Part shown: piece after piece, positions 56,901 to 63,834 of the stretch | How positions within the stretch are numbered: the first letter of the stretch is position 1 | How the letters are laid out: every line of letters starts with the position of its first letter | NCBI GenBank assembly: GCA_014238785.1 | Contig: JABAAL010000041.1 | Span: forward strand, 35,366 to 99,365 | Direction of reading: 5' to 3' | Source: Phycisphaerales bacterium | Lineage (GTDB): Bacteria; Planctomycetota; Phycisphaerae; Phycisphaerales; SM1A02 | DNA: 64,000 nt | Position numbers and translations under genes: made by a program | Notes under the pieces: model-generated | Databases searched by the model: none | What the model saw: only the letters and a program-made list of their open reading frames with translations | What the model was told of the DNA's origin: nothing

Positions 56901-57742
56901 AACGCGACAAGGGTCAACACCGTGATTTAGTGGTCTATGAGGGCAACCAGCCTATACACCTTTGCAACAACACCGTGTACAAAGATGCAACAAACAAAAC
57001 AAAGCCCATGGCAGCAAAAGTTTGGCTCGGCGGTGCAATGGCAATTAAAGAAGACACCCACGCAACATTTCGCCCTTCTTCAGCAAGCAACTTGCTCATC
57101 GTTGGGCAGCAAGACGAAATTACAACGGGCATGATTGGCAGTTCACTTGAATCGCTGCAAGCCCAGTACAACAAACAAGACGCAACGTTCACGCTCCTTG
57201 ACGGAACACCCGCTGATAGTTCACACTTCGGTGTGCTTGAAACAATTGCATCCACGATGGAATGCCAAGTATCGAGAGTCGGTGTTCGCGAAGTTGAAGC
57301 CGCAATGGCAACAATCAATGAAGAGTTGCAACGTAGGTTGAAAGACGGTGCTTCGAAATGCCCAGACCAATACTTTGTGACCAATGCACTCCATCGGTTC
57401 AGAGACTTGCGAAGGGATGAAGATGATTTTGGCTACTCCATGGGGAATGAGGACAAGCCAAAAACGCCCTCCCAAATACTTGCCGAGTTACTTAAGGAAG
57501 GCCCGCCCCTTGGCATGTACACGATTATTGCAACCGACACTCTTGCGAATCTAAACCGCGCGTTGGATAGGCAATCGATCCGTGAGTTTGACATGCGCGT
57601 TCTTTTGCAGATGGGTTCAAACGATTCCACAAACCTCATCGATATGCCAGACGCATCAAAACTTGGGATGCACCGTGCCCTTCTTTATAGCGAAGAAACT
57701 GGTACAATAGAACCCTTCAGGCCTTACGCTCCACAGGCGTAA
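53948..57742 (+). CDS. FtsK/SpoIIIE-type membrane ATPase (EccC/EssC-like)
   Basis: 1264 residues. Residues 1-195 are a long coiled coil; two transmembrane helices lie at about 203-224 and 232-253; another coiled coil at 265-410. Then three P-loop-like modules. Module 2 is canonical: Walker A AGKTGSGKST (755-764), Walker B ILLIIDEF (858-865), and the FtsK-type RQGRAFGIHAIMGSQTL. Module 1 (about 430-700) keeps only SSSGKHRTES and LIIADLPN; module 3 (about 1030-1250) has VGQQDEITTG instead of a P loop. This layout matches EccC/EssC, the type VII motor, but with an added N-terminal coiled coil. Confidence 0.85.
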   Translation: MNPSIIKHQKIQIADIRSLIQDTHTAEIELRKHCTSARSSAESLHKDTLEESKSSVVDNRETVRLKKETNLEQLAQRRAQEPTLLKERHEKQISEINFHAKDIKEETESKLNEATWLAESVYDGAMTKLREIATEAHDALLESKKELDLLCEEAPKALSRMRQSNHVEGNAHESEIDKPMVEYVADAAKAMQAIQTDKRALWFVGLKPLYIVLFVTAVAVFAAGAYTNWEKTFVFFLIPVLAMCVAIGALALTYASGKNSIRKRIEQFTQHVNQASLAFTTGETSINEIKQQNEKGVALNRDSEITKAEEKYLPRLTEIERLHKKDLDKERERFAKIGENLSTRISEEADATEVEYNTSMDAISQKEIDDVSTADTTLQASLESIEKHQQDSMQQLKDRWNKEMSAFQEDVATQNSTNEAMNPPWSPSWHTRVPCTEANSQIAVGSFSVNLETLNGELPPQNEFPLHGESLLTVPLVSTLPNDASVLVSSSGKHRTESIKLLQNVMLRALTALPPGKAKCTLIDPVGLGQSFAGVLHLADFEESQLLDRAWTEPRHIETQLARLTEHMETVIQKYLRNDFESIDAYNEQAGEIAEPYRFLIIADLPNNFSETAAKRLTSIITSGARCGVHVIIHRDSSINLPAGIDDDTLRKIPLRIVEDGDVFCIDENELRDLPLTIEQPPDEATTTSVIKTIGEAAENSNRVEVPFNVIAPDKDQIWSMSTMEKVTVPLGRAGATKLQNLTLGRGTAQHALIAGKTGSGKSTLLHVLITNLALWYSPDEVEFYLVDFKKGVEFKTYATHKLPHARVVAVESDREFGISVLQRIDIELKRRGELFRDLGVQDIAGFRAKSTDRMPRILLIIDEFQEFFVDDDKVSQEANLLLDRLVRQGRAFGIHAIMGSQTLDGTYTLSRSTMGQMAVRIALQCSEQDSYIILNEDNAAARLLSRPGEAIYNDAAGNVEGNSPFQVVWLNENLREEFLADLVERDKGQHRDLVVYEGNQPIHLCNNTVYKDATNKTKPMAAKVWLGGAMAIKEDTHATFRPSSASNLLIVGQQDEITTGMIGSSLESLQAQYNKQDATFTLLDGTPADSSHFGVLETIASTMECQVSRVGVREVEAAMATINEELQRRLKDGASKCPDQYFVTNALHRFRDLRRDEDDFGYSMGNEDKPKTPSQILAELLKEGPPLGMYTIIATDTLANLNRALDRQSIREFDMRVLLQMGSNDSTNLIDMPDASKLGMHRALLYSEETGTIEPFRPYAPQA

Positions 57743-57745
57743 GGC
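57721..57745 (+). other. Stem-loop spanning the ATPase stop codon
   Basis: GCCTTACG (57721-57728) and CGTAAGGC (57738-57745) form a perfect 8-bp stem with a 9-base loop. The TAA stop at 57740-57742 is inside the 3' arm. No T run follows; the tRNA-Val gene begins 9 bases later. It may be a processing signal or a weak terminator. Confidence 0.45.
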
Positions 57746-57754
57746 ACGTACTAA

Positions 57755-57828
57755 GGGCCATTAGCTCAGTTGGCTAGAGCGCTTCGTTTACACCGAAGAA
57801 GTCACAGGTTCGAGTCCTGTATGGCCCA
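57755..57828 (+). tRNA. tRNA-Val (anticodon TAC)
   Basis: 74 bases. Acceptor GGGCCAT/ATGGCCC, D arm GCTC...GAGC, anticodon stem CTTCG/CGAAG around TTTACAC with the anticodon TAC at 57789-57791, T arm ACAGG-TTCGAGT-CCTGT. Reads GTA. No own promoter is obvious; it follows the type VII-like genes by 12 bases and may be cut from their transcript. CCA is not encoded. It borders the GC-richer chitinase gene. Confidence 0.96.
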
Positions 57829-57854
57829 TTAAAGAAAGTCCAGTGTTGACGCAC

Positions 57855-60365
57855 TTACGGCAACCCGTCGAAAATGACATCCAAAAGTGTCTCATTGCGA
57901 TCTGCGGTGACTTCCCAGAACATCACACCGCCCAAGTCAAGGTCATTCACATAGTCAACCTTGTGTTGCATGGAAATGGCATCGTCATACGAGATGAAGT
58001 GGCCACCGTGAACATCGGGGTTGTAAGCCCACGGCACCATGGCCTGCTCATCTCGATACACGGTGTAGCCGCCAGAGGCGAGTAGTTCCTGAATCTCGAA
58101 GTAATCATTCATGCCAGTTGCACCACTTGACCAGTCGTCCCACGTGCCCGGTGGCACAATGGATCCAGATTGGAAGAGGCCGCCATCATTGGACGCAACA
58201 CCGCCCCAGGCCCTGCCGTAGAAAGGTACGCCCAGCACGATTTTGTCAGGATCGACGCCAGCATCCAACCACGGCCAAATTGCACCGTCCGCGTTGTAGT
58301 GCTCGCGTACATTCACATTGCCCGAGGGGTTGTCTTGATTGGCATACAGTCCCGAGTGATGGCCCGTGATTGAGAGATCCCAGGTACCCATAAAGTCATA
58401 GGCCATGACATTGATCCAATCAAGCGTGTCAGCGAGTTGCGCTAACTCATAGTGCTCAAGTTTGTCCACACCACCAGCAGCCGCAATAGTCAAGAGATAC
58501 TCGCGGCCGTCTTCATCTTCGGCTTCATCAAGTTGGGCGCGGAGCTCCTGCATGAGCATCGTGTAGTTTTCGCTGTCCTCGGGTCGATAGACGTTGCCAC
58601 CAAGTCCACAGCACACGGGATACTCCCAGTCAATATCAACACCATCGAAGTTGTAGGCGCGAATGAATTCAACTGCGGACTCGGCGAATCGCTCACGCGA
58701 TAAGTTGGTCAATGCGACATCGCTGAAGCGCCCAGACCATGTCCAGCCACCAACCGAGATCAGTGTCTTGATGTGCGGGTATTGGGCACGAAGTACGTTG
58801 TTCAGTTGGTTGTAGGTACCGCGGTACGGCTGATCCCACGTATCTCCGGGATAGGAGCGATCCACAGCGGCCCACGGATCGCCAATTGCAATGCGACCAC
58901 TTTCATCGATGTTGGCGAACGCGTAATTGACGTGGGTGACTTTGTCTAAGGGAATGTCCGCAGGGTGGTATTCTCGACCATAGATGCCCCATTCGATGTA
59001 GTAGGCCACGATGCGCTTGGCCTGCAGGTCGCCATCACCATCACCTTCACCATCACCATCGTCACCGCCATCGTCATCGCCAGTGGTATCACAAGGACCA
59101 AATACAGCAAGCATGGCGAGAATATCGGAGATCCCTACCAGCCCATTGCCATCGAAATCTGCCGCACAGCTACTGCATGCGCCCCACTCAACCAACAGTA
59201 CCAATAAATCTTGCACATCGATCAAGGAATTGCCATCGAGGTCCATCGGGCATGGCGCATCGGGTTCGTCATCGACTCCTCCCTCACCATCAATCGACAT
59301 CGATACATGCTGTCCATTGAGTTGGATATCCATGGGGTTGGGTGGCCAACTGCCATTTCCCGTGAAGCCCATTGAGACAGACTCCCCTGGATAGATGATT
59401 GGGTTCCAACTTGGGTTGGACAGTGCCGTGCGAGTACCATTGGTGCTCAACACGCAATTCCATGCTTCATTAACGGCGGGCGTTCCAGCCCATGAAATAG
59501 ACCACGACTGCAACGCATCAGCATCAGATGGCAGAGCGAATCGAACATCAGCCGTGTAACCAGTGCCCCACGAATTGACGAGACTGAAGTCGACGACGCC
59601 GGGCTGCGGCGCATCGCCCACATCGTCACCGTCATCGTCACCGTCACCGTCATCGTCACCATCGCCATCGCCATCGCCGTCGCCGTCGTTATCGTTATCG
59701 TTATCGTTATTGCCATCATCATCACCGAAGATGACATCACTCAGCGAGAAGAATACCTCGCCCGCTGGGTCAATGCGCTGCCACGCAACGTAGATTACAT
59801 GTCGCCCATCGCGCTGGGGAAGGTTGGCGTCGAACGAGTAGATCATGCCATCTCGCACAGGTTCGGAAATTTGCAACACCTCAAGGTCATCCCATGTCAG
59901 TGGCTGCAATGGGTCGTAGCCACTTCGAGAAATCCATGCATGAAACAAGCTGGGCTCATGCACAACATGCGCATGGAATTCGAATGTGAACGTGCCAGGT
60001 TGCACGTTTGTTGCCGGCCAGTCGTCTCGCACCATGTCGAGACATGCGTATTTGCTTCGGCCTCCACTTGCGAGTTCGCCATCAGGAATCATGTCGCGAT
60101 AGACATTGATATCCGGGCTGCCACCGGCGAAGAGATGGCTTCCATAGTCGCCGTTGGTCCGAGATAACTCATGCCAGTCATAAAACGGTTGCGTACCGCA
60201 CGAGGCGACAGCATCAACATGTGCGGCTAGCACCGGTTGTTCAGGATTTGCCAAGTAGACGGCACGCACACGGCTGACAGGCGCATCCATCGAGCCATGC
60301 CCCAGTGTGACTGTTGTCAGAAAAGTAGCGGTACAGGCTGCAAGAATAGTAGTTTTCAGAGCCAT
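57855..60365 (-). CDS. Secreted multidomain chitinase: AA10 LPMO - CBM2 - dockerin - GH18
   Basis: 836 residues. A signal peptide (1-22) leaves His23 as the first mature residue (HGSMDAPVSR), as an AA10 lytic polysaccharide monooxygenase needs for its copper brace; H136 in VVHEPSLFHAWISR is the likely second ligand. An Asp/Gly-rich linker (215-250), a CBM2-like chitin/cellulose-binding domain (255-358: NSWGTGYTADVRF, SWSISWAGTP), a dockerin pair (374-425), a second acidic linker (427-446), and a GH18 chitinase domain (450-836) with DGVDIDWE (catalytic Glu581) follow. Both oxidative and hydrolytic chitin cleavage in one exported chain. Confidence 0.92.
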   Translation of the reverse strand: MALKTTILAACTATFLTTVTLGHGSMDAPVSRVRAVYLANPEQPVLAAHVDAVASCGTQPFYDWHELSRTNGDYGSHLFAGGSPDINVYRDMIPDGELASGGRSKYACLDMVRDDWPATNVQPGTFTFEFHAHVVHEPSLFHAWISRSGYDPLQPLTWDDLEVLQISEPVRDGMIYSFDANLPQRDGRHVIYVAWQRIDPAGEVFFSLSDVIFGDDDGNNDNDNDNDGDGDGDGDGDDDGDGDDDGDDVGDAPQPGVVDFSLVNSWGTGYTADVRFALPSDADALQSWSISWAGTPAVNEAWNCVLSTNGTRTALSNPSWNPIIYPGESVSMGFTGNGSWPPNPMDIQLNGQHVSMSIDGEGGVDDEPDAPCPMDLDGNSLIDVQDLLVLLVEWGACSSCAADFDGNGLVGISDILAMLAVFGPCDTTGDDDGGDDGDGEGDGDGDLQAKRIVAYYIEWGIYGREYHPADIPLDKVTHVNYAFANIDESGRIAIGDPWAAVDRSYPGDTWDQPYRGTYNQLNNVLRAQYPHIKTLISVGGWTWSGRFSDVALTNLSRERFAESAVEFIRAYNFDGVDIDWEYPVCCGLGGNVYRPEDSENYTMLMQELRAQLDEAEDEDGREYLLTIAAAGGVDKLEHYELAQLADTLDWINVMAYDFMGTWDLSITGHHSGLYANQDNPSGNVNVREHYNADGAIWPWLDAGVDPDKIVLGVPFYGRAWGGVASNDGGLFQSGSIVPPGTWDDWSSGATGMNDYFEIQELLASGGYTVYRDEQAMVPWAYNPDVHGGHFISYDDAISMQHKVDYVNDLDLGGVMFWEVTADRNETLLDVIFDGLP
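59026..59081. repeat. Low-complexity (Asp/Gly codon) repeat, linker 2
   Basis: Short tandem CACCAT/CGTCAC-type hexamers encode the second acidic Asp/Gly linker, between the dockerin pair and GH18. Likely prone to length change by slippage. Confidence 0.7.
59625..59715. repeat. Low-complexity (Asp/Gly/Asn codon) repeat, linker 1
   Basis: About 90 bases of imperfect 3-, 6- and 9-base units (CACCGTCAT, CGCCAT, CGTTAT) encode the acidic linker between LPMO and CBM2. The repeated codon pattern indicates expansion by slippage. Confidence 0.8.
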
Positions 60366-60638
60366 AAGGGCCTCCAGTTCATCAAGTTGTCAGGGTTAGT
60401 AAATTAGTCATCAAGGACACGTACGATGGGAATACAATAAAGATCGTACTGATGATGAAATTAATCGTCGAAGTGCGGAACTTATTCAAGAAAAATTACT
60501 TGTAGGAATGAATCAAACCGCGCAAACAGAAAAGTAAGAACAACTCAACCCCCCTCTGAACACCACAGATGAACCTATAGATGGGGGAAAGTGTTATGTT
60601 TCAATTTGATGCATAATGCACAGTGAAGGAGCATCGCA
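60366..60638. other. Intergenic region upstream of duplicated cassettes, with a possible gene remnant
   Basis: About 270 bases. No complete gene. A 44-codon open stretch (60403-60537, plus strand) reads ISHQGHVRWEYNKDRTDDE and on to a TAA, coding-like but without a start; it may be the 3' remnant of a broken gene. A C-rich stretch near 60549-60590 and the upstream repeat at 60610 follow. Confidence 0.35.
60610..60633. repeat. Upstream direct repeat, copy A
   Basis: A 24-base sequence (TGCATAATGCACAG, then TGAAGGAGCA) is exactly repeated at 61138-61161. Both copies carry the Shine-Dalgarno AAGGAG seven bases before the start codon of the following small gene. Confidence 0.9.
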
Positions 60639-61040
60639 ATCAACAAGCGCAAAGAACTATGCCCATATCTTTTTATTGTTTCGATAATACTAATTATTGT
60701 TTTGGTAATGCTAATCATGTGGTGGAAAAATGATGGGGTGAACCGCATTTCCTTTAACTCAAATACTTGGAAAAATACTCCGGCAACCCATTCGCTTGAC
60801 TCAATGCGTCTAAGAATGGCAGACGATTTTTTGAAAACATATCGTGTACTTGGAAAATCAAAGGAAGAAATTGTAGCCCTTATTGGAGAGCCAGATCAAA
60901 CTGGATATTTCAACACAAGAGATATGGTATATATGCTTGGTCAGGAAACAGATACTTATTTTGCAATTGATTCTCAGTGGTTAGTTTTAGATTTAAATGA
61001 ATCGGACAACGTAATTGCTTTTGAGGTTGTGACTGATTAG
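60639..61040 (+). CDS. Small membrane protein, unknown; apparent ATC start
   Basis: From the ATC at 60639, which stands where the sister cassette has ATG, the 133-residue product begins INKRKELCPYLFIVSIILII with one transmembrane helix and then a domain YRVLGKSKEEIVALIGEPDQ, DTYFAIDSQWLVLDLNESDN that looks like SmpA/OmlA-type outer-membrane small proteins. If only standard starts are used, TTG 60702 or ATG 60708 would cut the helix. AAGGAG is 7 bases before the ATC. Either a real ATC start or a gene that lost its ATG. Confidence 0.6.
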   Translation: MNKRKELCPYLFIVSIILIIVLVMLIMWWKNDGVNRISFNSNTWKNTPATHSLDSMRLRMADDFLKTYRVLGKSKEEIVALIGEPDQTGYFNTRDMVYMLGQETDTYFAIDSQWLVLDLNESDNVIAFEVVTD

Positions 61041-61077
61041 GTTTCGGTATACCACCATCAAGTAGTTAGTTTAATTC

Positions 61078-61108
61078 ACCCTCTGCCCATCGCAGTGGGG
61101 TTGTTTTA
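61078..61108 (+). terminator. Rho-independent terminator, cassette A
   Basis: CCCCTCTGC/GCAGTGGGG with a five-base loop (one T-T mismatch), followed by TTGTTTTA. It closes the small gene ending at 61040. The last part is duplicated at 61646-61675. Confidence 0.8.
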
Positions 61109-61137
61109 TATGGAAAATGTGTAATGCGTTCAAATAC

Positions 61138-61161
61138 TGCATAATGCACAGTGAAGGAGCA
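61138..61161. repeat. Upstream direct repeat, copy B
   Basis: Exact second copy of the 24-base sequence at 60610-60633. It supplies the Shine-Dalgarno for the gene at 61167, where the start is ATG. Confidence 0.9.
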
Positions 61162-61166
61162 ACACA

Positions 61167-61635
61167 ATGCAAAACGAAATAACTGAATTACGAAATCAAG
61201 TCCGAACACTCAAGAGAATTGTCTATGGGTTTGGATGTCTACTGGTCGCAGGAATTGTTGTTGGTGCAACGACTCTACAAACTGTTCCTGATGTCATTCG
61301 AGCAAAAGTGTTTCAGGTTGTGAATGATGATGGGGTAGTTGTTGCTTCATTCAAGGCGCGTAACAGAGGTAAAAGGAGCGGGTGTGTTGGCTATCAACAA
61401 TAAGGAGGGGGAAATAAAAGCACTACTTTCTGTGGATGAGGAAGGTGGTCGGTTGCTACTAACAAACAAGGGTGGGGCATTAATTGCTGGACTCGGTGTA
61501 GATAAATATGGTGGCATGTTAGGCATTCGTAACAAGGATGGTAAATCAGTTGCTGTACTCCTTGCAGATAAGAATGGGAATGGTAAATTGGAAATCCAGA
61601 ATGGAAAAGGAAAAGTCATTTTTGAAAAACCATAG
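61167..61635 (+). pseudogene. Frameshifted beta-repeat membrane protein (paralogue of 2562-3416)
   Basis: The N-terminal frame (61167-61403) has a coiled-coil stretch, one helix (YGFGCLLVAGIVVGATTL) and the repeat start VFQVVNDDGVVVASF. It then stops early. The next frame (from about 61371 to 61635) continues the same protein: GAGVLAINNKEG, GGRLLLTNKGGALIAGLGV, GGMLGIRNKDG. One A fewer in the AAAA run at 61371-61374 joins them as ARNRGKGAGVLAI. Either a real one-base mutation, a sequencing error, or programmed shifting. The architecture equals that of the protein at 2562-3416. Confidence 0.75.
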
Positions 61636-61645
61636 AATCCCTCAA

Positions 61646-61675
61646 CCCCTCTGCCCTTCGCAGTGGGGTTGTTTT
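61646..61675 (+). terminator. Rho-independent terminator, cassette B
   Basis: CCCCTCTGC/GCAGTGGGG with loop CCTTC, then TTGTTTTAT. Together with 61078-61108 it is one of two near-identical terminators flanking the duplicated small genes (28 of 29 bases shared from CTCTGCCC onward). The 119 bases between here and 61795 hold nothing recognisable. Confidence 0.82.
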
Positions 61676-61794
61676 ATTTATTGGGGGGCCTAGTGTTAAA
61701 ACCCGTGAATAAGCGTACACACTTAACCCGCGGTTCGGTGACATAGTCCTCTAGTGATAGGAAGTACCCCCCCATAGGTCCAATGAGTCTCGCC

Positions 61795-63744
61795 CTACTT
61801 CTGCTGCACAAACTTTTCCCACTGCCTATATTTGCCTGTTTGAATTGAGACAAACAGTTCAGGTGCAAATTCAGGATGCTCCCATTGGATTGTGTAATCC
61901 TCGGGGTGCTCCCATTCAATGGTGTACGTGCCTGCTCGTTGAAATGTATCAACTGGTCGATCGTAAATAAGACTGCCACGAATAAACACCGTTAGAATCA
62001 CTTCGTCGTCTTCTGGCACTGTATACGTAATCGAAGTTGTCTTTCCTTTAGCCACAGTTTCTCTGGTCACCGCTGTAATGGAACATGCTGCATTGTTAAA
62101 CACATCAGCATTACATCTTTCTGTATTTCGAGCTTGGACTTCTGGGCCATACTTATAGACTCGGTTTCCAACTGCATACACTTCCGTTTCACTGACTTTT
62201 AAGAATCTGTTAATGCGGTCTCCGTATACCAAATCGATTTGGACTGATTGCCAGTTCTTGCCACCATCCCATGTTTGCAAAGTATGCGGGTCATATCCAC
62301 CAATCCATCCAACTTGGTCATTCAAAAAACCAATGCCATTTGCATGAAAACCATCAGTGAACGAACCCTCGTTCCACGTTTCGCCACCGTCGTATGTCTG
62401 CACCCACTTGTCCGTATCTTGACCACCGGAACAAACCGCATACCCAAACGTGTCAGAGGCAAATCCAGTTTTCCAATAGTGTCCAGAGAAATTTGTAATT
62501 CTGGTAGTCCATGTTACCCCGCCATCATCTGTATAGACTAAGGCTGCTTTGCCTTGATTGTTGGTACCGGTGATGTACCCTTCAAGTGGTGAAAGAAACC
62601 AGATATCAACAAAAGCATAAAAGTCACTTCCCATGTATTGAGATTCCCACGTCAAACCGCCATTCGTTGAAGAAAGAAAGTAGGCGCCACCTGCGTATCT
62701 CCCTGCAGCAAAAATCGTGTTGCGGTCGACTGCATGGATTCCGCAAATACCATCAGGAATCGGACCATTTATGTTCTCAAAAGGAACAGCCGTCCATGTT
62801 TCTCCACCATCAACTGTGATGTACAGTGGATTTAGGTCGGTCGTACTCCCTACCCAACTACCGGGTCCTAGATTTCCTGCCCAACCGTGCAATGCATCGA
62901 TGAATGTCAAGCATCGAAACGATGTGCCTTCTTGATAACAAACCCTTGTCCAATTTTCACCGTCATCTATAGACTTCCAAATCTCGCCGCTCACATTACA
63001 AATCCAAATAGTGTCGCCAATGACGACGATGTCATCGTGATGCAAATAAGGTGCAACTGGAGAACTTTGCATGACCCGCCATGTTCCCTGCAATGGACAT
63101 AGTCCCCACGCACTAATGACCTGTAACAAATCACTAACATTCACTTCGCCACTCTCATCAATATCCGCGTCGCAATTGAAACAGGCACCCCATTGATCGA
63201 TGACATAAAGGAGATCTGTCACATTTGTACTGTAATCATTATTTAAATCTGTTGGGCATTGATTTGGAACATCTGGCTTTCCACGTTCGAGTGACAACGT
63301 TCCAATTCCATACGAATTTGTATCCCAGCCACCAACTCGAACCAAATAGGTACTGCCAACTGTTGGATAGAACTGAACAACGGAGTGATAGGGCTGACAA
63401 CTTGAATCACTTGGTGCATCACCGCTACAAGTCAGATACAGTACATCATCGCAATCCGTTCCCAATTCATACACAATAATGCTTGTGTCAAACGAATTCG
63501 AATCACAAGTAGATACTGTTACGACATCTTCGTCTATTGCTTCGTACGAGAACCAAATGTCTTGGTACATAATGCCCATAAGGTCACACGTACTCTCTGT
63601 GCTATACCCACTATCGCTGTGGTTCGTTGTGTTGTAAGGAGTGAAGCCATCAGTTATTGCAACGGCGTTGGAACACGTGTCGCCCGCAACACCCAAGGCA
63701 TGCACATTTGTCGCAGTTAATAGAATGAAAATAGCAGGTGACAT
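61795..63744 (-). CDS. Exported BNR/sialidase-like repeat protein with internal dockerin
   Basis: 649 residues. Signal peptide (MSPAIFILLTATNVHA), a beta-rich domain resembling bacterial pre-peptidase/CUB-like folds (QDIWFSYEAIDEDVVTVSTC), a dockerin pair at 163-219 (DLNNDYSTNVTDLLYVIDQW, DIDESGEVNVSDLLQVISAW), then five or six BNR/Asp-box repeats (SIDDGENWTRV, TVDGGETWTAV, TDDGGVTWTTR, YDGGETWNEG, WDGGKNWQSV) as in Ycf48-like propellers. The C-terminus has a 10-residue tandem duplication, YTIEWEHPED/YTIQWEHPEF. Weak Shine-Dalgarno at ATG 63744. Confidence 0.85.
   Translation of the reverse strand: MSPAIFILLTATNVHALGVAGDTCSNAVAITDGFTPYNTTNHSDSGYSTESTCDLMGIMYQDIWFSYEAIDEDVVTVSTCDSNSFDTSIIVYELGTDCDDVLYLTCSGDAPSDSSCQPYHSVVQFYPTVGSTYLVRVGGWDTNSYGIGTLSLERGKPDVPNQCPTDLNNDYSTNVTDLLYVIDQWGACFNCDADIDESGEVNVSDLLQVISAWGLCPLQGTWRVMQSSPVAPYLHHDDIVVIGDTIWICNVSGEIWKSIDDGENWTRVCYQEGTSFRCLTFIDALHGWAGNLGPGSWVGSTTDLNPLYITVDGGETWTAVPFENINGPIPDGICGIHAVDRNTIFAAGRYAGGAYFLSSTNGGLTWESQYMGSDFYAFVDIWFLSPLEGYITGTNNQGKAALVYTDDGGVTWTTRITNFSGHYWKTGFASDTFGYAVCSGGQDTDKWVQTYDGGETWNEGSFTDGFHANGIGFLNDQVGWIGGYDPHTLQTWDGGKNWQSVQIDLVYGDRINRFLKVSETEVYAVGNRVYKYGPEVQARNTERCNADVFNNAACSITAVTRETVAKGKTTSITYTVPEDDEVILTVFIRGSLIYDRPVDTFQRAGTYTIEWEHPEDYTIQWEHPEFAPELFVSIQTGKYRQWEKFVQQK
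61874..61933. repeat. 30-base imperfect tandem repeat inside the BNR protein gene
   Basis: Two 30-base units (starting GGATGCTCCC and GGGGTGCTCCC) encode the duplicated EWEHPED/QWEHPEF near the C-terminus. Confidence 0.75.
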
Positions 63745-63834
63745 CCCTTTGATTATCGACCCCTATAGAGTTGTTTGCAAGCAAAATTATGCTTGCTTCT
63801 TAGTATTTATTGATTACACTTGGTTTAAGACTTC

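Noticed and set aside
59011..59394. Plus-strand frame rich in Ser/Pro opposite the chitinase linker
   Set aside because: It reflects the complementary strand of the Asp/Gly codon repeats, not a separate gene.
59011..59760. Possible CRISPR array from the regular short repeats in the chitinase gene
   Set aside because: Units are 3-9 bases, in frame, and encode Asp/Gly linkers; there are no 25-40-base repeats with unique spacers, and no cas genes.
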